Shown here one piece after another: positions 6,302-8,256 of a DNA stretch of 8,256 bases. The stretch's first letter is position 1. The number at the start of each line of letters is the position of its first letter. The DNA lies in contig DATBDZ010000482.1 in NCBI GenBank assembly GCA_036276235.1, positions 1 through 8,256 on the forward strand, in the 5' to 3' direction. Below the pieces are notes generated by a model. The model was not told the DNA's origin and made no database searches. It saw nothing but the letters and a program-made list of their open reading frames with translations. Position numbers and translations under genes: made by a program. This stretch comes from JANWHF01 sp036276235. Lineage in GTDB: Bacteria > Planctomycetota > Phycisphaerae > Tepidisphaerales > Tepidisphaeraceae.

Positions 6302-6790
6302 ATGCAGGCGGTGATCTTTTGCGGGATTCAGGGCTCGGGCAAGAGCACATTCTTTCGCCAGCGATACTTCGACACGCACGTGCGCATCAACATGGACATG
6401 CTGCGCACGCGCCATCGCGAAGGATTGATCCTCGGAGCCTGTATTGACGGGAAGACGGCGTTTGTGGTTGATAACACAAACCCGACCGCCGCCGACCGCG
6501 CGCGATATATCGCGCCGGCAATGGACGCCGGATTTACAGTGATTGGTTACTACTTCGCGTGCAATCTTCCCGAGGCGATACGTCGCAACGCGAGTCGGCA
6601 GGGGGTGGCTAGCATTCCGGTCGCGGGTGTCGCCGGAACGTACAAACGGCTGCAAATTCCATCACTGGCTGAGGGATTCGACGAGCTTTGGTACGTCCGC
6701 AATCAACCGGATGGCACCTTCAGTGTCGAAGCGTGGCGGGAATCACCGCCTGTTACAAAAGCGGAGGGAACGACTGATGAAATTCGATGA
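6302..6790 (+). CDS. P-loop polynucleotide 5'-kinase-like protein (T4 Pnk kinase-domain family)
   Basis: A 162-residue single-domain P-loop kinase (AAA_33/Pnk type). The Walker A motif GIQGSGKST is at residues 8-16 (K14, S15). NMDMLR (30-35) provides an Asp-x-x-Arg pair, D32 and R35, aligning with the general-base Asp and substrate Arg of T4 polynucleotide kinase (RDDYR). VVDNTNPT (55-62) is the Walker B-like segment matching DTNLNP of T4 Pnk. RRNASRQG (94-101), then IPVAGVAGTYKRL, matches the Arg-bearing lid (KRNSKRG, then a Pro and M-Y-K). There is no phosphatase or ligase domain. The expected reaction is ATP-dependent phosphorylation of a 5'-OH nucleic acid end, though relatives can use other substrates. 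ATG 6302 is the only usual start codon close to the domain and has no evident SD; the frame is open further upstream, but that part shows no domain and overlaps the opposite-strand membrane gene. Its last 14 bases overlap the Thg1-like gene, so the two are probably co-translated. Confidence 0.82.
   Translation: MQAVIFCGIQGSGKSTFFRQRYFDTHVRINMDMLRTRHREGLILGACIDGKTAFVVDNTNPTAADRARYIAPAMDAGFTVIGYYFACNLPEAIRRNASRQGVASIPVAGVAGTYKRLQIPSLAEGFDELWYVRNQPDGTFSVEAWRESPPVTKAEGTTDEIR
6763..6768 (+). promoter_or_regulatory. Shine-Dalgarno of the Thg1-like gene, inside the kinase gene
   Basis: GGAGGG lies eight bases before ATG 6777, within the kinase coding sequence. It selects ATG 6777 over upstream in-frame starts, including one at 6543 that would overlap most of the kinase gene. 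Confidence 0.8.
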
Positions 6791-7571
6791 ACTGGATCAA
6801 TCGATGCGCATTTTCGAGACGGCGCACGATCATCGTGTGCTGCCCGGTGTCTTCATGGTCGCGCGCGTGGACGGACGCGGGTTCACAAAGCTGACCAAGG
6901 AACGCCACCCGTTTGAAAGCCCGTTCGACATCCGATTTCGCGACATGATGCTCGCCACCGCCGAGCATCTGATGGATTGCGGCTTTCGCGTCGTGTATGG
7001 CTACACGCAGAGCGATGAGATCTCATTGCTGTTTCACCAGGACGAGCAGACGTTCGGCCGCAAGACGCGGAAATTCAACTCGGTTCTCGCGGGCGAAGCC
7101 AGCGCGCGCTTTTCGCTGCTATTGGGCGACATCGCCTGCTTCGATTGCCGGATTTGCGAATTGCCGACCGAGTCGCAGGTCGTCGATTACTTTCGCTGGC
7201 GCAATGAGGATGCGCACCGCAACGCGCTCAATGCGCACTGTTACTGGATGTTGCGCAAGAGTGGCCGTGACGTGAACGAGGCGACAAACCACCTGCGCGG
7301 CATGAGCGTCTCAGCCAAGAATGAACTGCTTTATCAGAATGGCGTGAACTTCAACGAGCTTCCCAACTGGCAAAAGCGCGGAATGGGGCTGGATTGGGAA
7401 TCGTATGAAAAAAAATCGATGAACCCACAAACGCAGGAGCAGGTGACGACCATGCGCCGGCGAATTCGCCGCCTCCTCGAGCTGCCGATGAAGGAAGCTT
7501 ACAGCGATTTCATCCGCGCGCTGGTACGATGCAGCGGGAGTCCTGATTATGACCATTCCTCTAAGGCCTGA
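6777..7571 (+). CDS. thg1: Thg1-like protein (tRNA-His guanylyltransferase family, 3'-5' RNA polymerase)
   Basis: A 264-residue protein of the Thg1/TLP family. Members activate an RNA 5' end and add nucleotides in the 3'-to-5' direction; eukaryotic Thg1 adds G-1 to tRNA-His, whereas bacterial and archaeal Thg1-like proteins mainly do template-dependent repair of truncated tRNA 5' ends. The palm-like core is intact: VARVDGRGFTKLTK (residues 28-41) holds metal-binding D32, and GYTQSDEISLLF (75-86) holds D80 and E81; D32 and D80 correspond to the paired catalytic aspartates of human THG1 (D29, D76). The eukaryotic HINNLYN motif is absent; the matching region reads DAHRNALN, as expected for a Thg1-like protein. 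NHLRGMSVSAKNELLY and the basic C-terminus (RRRIRRLLELP) follow. The gene overlaps the kinase gene by 14 bases and the ParD-like gene by 23, suggesting one transcript. The tail after RALV (about 15 residues) falls largely in the parD overlap. Confidence 0.93.
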   Translation: MKFDELDQSMRIFETAHDHRVLPGVFMVARVDGRGFTKLTKERHPFESPFDIRFRDMMLATAEHLMDCGFRVVYGYTQSDEISLLFHQDEQTFGRKTRKFNSVLAGEASARFSLLLGDIACFDCRICELPTESQVVDYFRWRNEDAHRNALNAHCYWMLRKSGRDVNEATNHLRGMSVSAKNELLYQNGVNFNELPNWQKRGMGLDWESYEKKSMNPQTQEQVTTMRRRIRRLLELPMKEAYSDFIRALVRCSGSPDYDHSSKA

Positions 7572-7833
7572 GCTGAAGCGATTCGTGAATGAGCAAGTCA
7601 AAGCGGGAAAATATCGGTCGGCAGCGGATGTCGTTGAGGAAGCTTTGACGCGCTTGATGCTGGAGCCGCCCGACGATTTCGAACCCGGGGAGTTAAACGA
7701 GATGATCGCCGAGGGCGAGGCGTCTCTGGCGCGGGATGGTGGACAAAGTCTTGAGGAAGTGTTTGGTCGCCTGGCCAGGCGAAGCGCTGCTTATAGGAAA
7801 TCTATGAACCCTCGGCCAAGCCTACGATCTTAA
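7549..7833 (+). CDS. parD: ParD-like ribbon-helix-helix antitoxin, no ParE partner downstream
   Basis: A 94-residue protein. The N-terminal half (IPLRPELKRFVNEQVKAGKY, then RSAADVVEEALTRLM) is typical of ParD/CopG-type antitoxins: a beta strand followed by two helices that bind the operator as a dimer. The acidic C-terminal half (LNEMIAEGEASLARDGGQSL) is the usual toxin-wrapping region, L..MI.EGE.S...G. A basic tail (KSMNPRPSLRS) follows. ATG 7549 has GGGAG eight bases upstream and lies inside the end of the Thg1-like gene. A ParE toxin would be expected within a few bases of the stop, but 7834-7908 contains no ParE-like reading frame. It is therefore an orphan or relic antitoxin, possibly autoregulating the upstream genes; the last is only a guess. 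Confidence 0.82.
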   Translation: MTIPLRPELKRFVNEQVKAGKYRSAADVVEEALTRLMLEPPDDFEPGELNEMIAEGEASLARDGGQSLEEVFGRLARRSAAYRKSMNPRPSLRS

Positions 7834-7897
7834 CGCGAAACGGGGCTAGAGCGCCTCGTGGTAAAGCGAGGTGGCGCTGAGGTTGGTATTATGCACC

Positions 7898-7903
7898 GGT
7901 GAG
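7898..7903 (+). promoter_or_regulatory. Ribosome binding site of hicB
   Basis: GGTGAG lies five bases before ATG 7909 and fixes the hicB start. The 75-base gap from parD shows no clear promoter. Confidence 0.55.
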
Positions 7904-7908
7904 ATCTT

Positions 7909-8124
7909 ATGCGAAATGAATTTACAGCCATTATCGAGCGCGACGGGGAATGGTTCATCGCTTATTCACCCGAGATGCCGGGCGCTAACGGACAGGGGCG
8001 AACCAAGGAGGAGTGCCGTCAAAGCCTGGCAGATGCAATATCGCTGATCCTCGAGGACCGACGCGAAGATGGCCTGCGCGGCGTTCCGGACGACGCCATT
8101 CGCGAAGTGGTGACCGTGCAATGA
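7909..8124 (+). CDS. hicB: HicB-family antitoxin (short form)
   Basis: A 71-residue protein of the compact HicB/UPF0150 type. The signature is clear: FTAIIERDGEWFIAYSPEMP, a short Gly-rich turn (GANGQGRTKEECRQSL) and helix LADAISLILEDRRED, matching the degraded RNase H-like fold that caps HicA. There is no C-terminal helix-turn-helix or ribbon-helix-helix segment, so it probably does not bind DNA by itself, as in other short HicB proteins. Its stop overlaps the hicA start (ATGA at 8121-8124), the normal coupling in hicBA modules of this order. If the partner toxin is dead, hicB is under no obvious selection as an antitoxin, yet its frame is intact. Confidence 0.9.
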   Translation: MRNEFTAIIERDGEWFIAYSPEMPGANGQGRTKEECRQSLADAISLILEDRREDGLRGVPDDAIREVVTVQ

Positions 8125-8256
8125 AGCGCGGAGCACTTGTTCGACATTTGCGGCGGCATGGGTGCTACTTGAAGCGGGAGGGGCGATCACATTAGCTATG
8201 GGTCAACCCGCGGACAGGACAAGTCGAAGCGGTCCCACGACACGTTGAAATTCCGG
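8121..8256 (+). pseudogene. hicA: HicA mRNA-interferase toxin interrupted by an in-frame amber codon (3' end beyond window)
   Basis: ATG 8121 overlaps the hicB stop. The frame reads MKRGALVRHLRRHGCYLKRE then GRSH, a good HicA start with the conserved catalytic-type His at residue 24, then meets TAG at 8193-8195. The same frame continues directly after the stop as LWVNPRTGQVEAVPRHVEIP to the window end, which is the rest of the HicA double-stranded-RNA-binding-like fold (W-N-P-x-T-G then VPRH-EI). Functional relatives carry a residue such as Ser at the stop position (H-S-L/I-W), so a single change, for instance TCG to TAG, explains the break. No frameshift is needed. Without readthrough the product is 24 residues and should be inactive. 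A sequencing error or amber readthrough are the alternatives. Confidence 0.85.

Noticed and set aside
7834..7908. Remnant of a ParE toxin after parD
   Set aside because: I read the short gap in all frames and found no ParE-like pattern, so I call the toxin absent and not frameshifted.

Overview
The window most likely comes from a planctomycete (Planctomycetota, perhaps the Phycisphaerae side). Two unrelated large secreted-type proteins carry the LEPR-XLL-type N-terminal motif (LEPRAYLSG and LEGRCLLSS) that is characteristic of planctomycete extracellular proteins. The DNA is GC-rich and several genes use GTG or weak initiation sites. This assignment is inference from motifs; no marker gene was compared.

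Layout. (1) Positions 1-383 hold the 3' end of a nucleoside-phosphorylase/MTAN-superfamily gene, cut by the window edge. (2) 571-2874 (+) encodes a LEPR-XLL protein with a seven-repeat FG-GAP/VCBS beta-propeller, an Ig-like middle and two CARDB-like domains. It ends at a strong intrinsic terminator. (3) 2975-4480 (-), convergent with it, encodes a second LEPR-XLL protein with a Ser/Gly/Thr-rich, internally repeated C-terminus. (4) 4655-4888 holds a promoter, a tRNA-His(GUG) gene and a three-armed heptad-repeat hairpin region. (5) 4895-5665 is hisF, starting six bases after the repeats with no visible Shine-Dalgarno. (6) 5932-6171 (-) is a small two-helix membrane protein. (7) 6302-7571 (+) is a tightly overlapping pair: a T4-Pnk-like 5'-kinase domain protein and a Thg1-like 3'-5' RNA polymerase (tRNA-His guanylyltransferase family). 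(8) 7549-8256 carries two toxin-antitoxin remnants: a ParD-like antitoxin with no ParE after it, and a hicB-hicA pair in which hicA is interrupted by an amber codon right after its conserved histidine.

The most interesting part is the kinase-Thg1 pair. Their family chemistries fit in sequence: a 5'-OH RNA end made by a nuclease would be phosphorylated, then activated and extended 3'-to-5'. This suggests an RNA (perhaps tRNA) 5'-end repair module. It sits beside toxin-antitoxin remnants and about 1.5 kb from a tRNA-His gene that already encodes its own G-1, so ordinary G-1 addition should not be needed for that tRNA. The tRNA-His/hisF junction, with mutually exclusive hairpins, is a second point worth testing.
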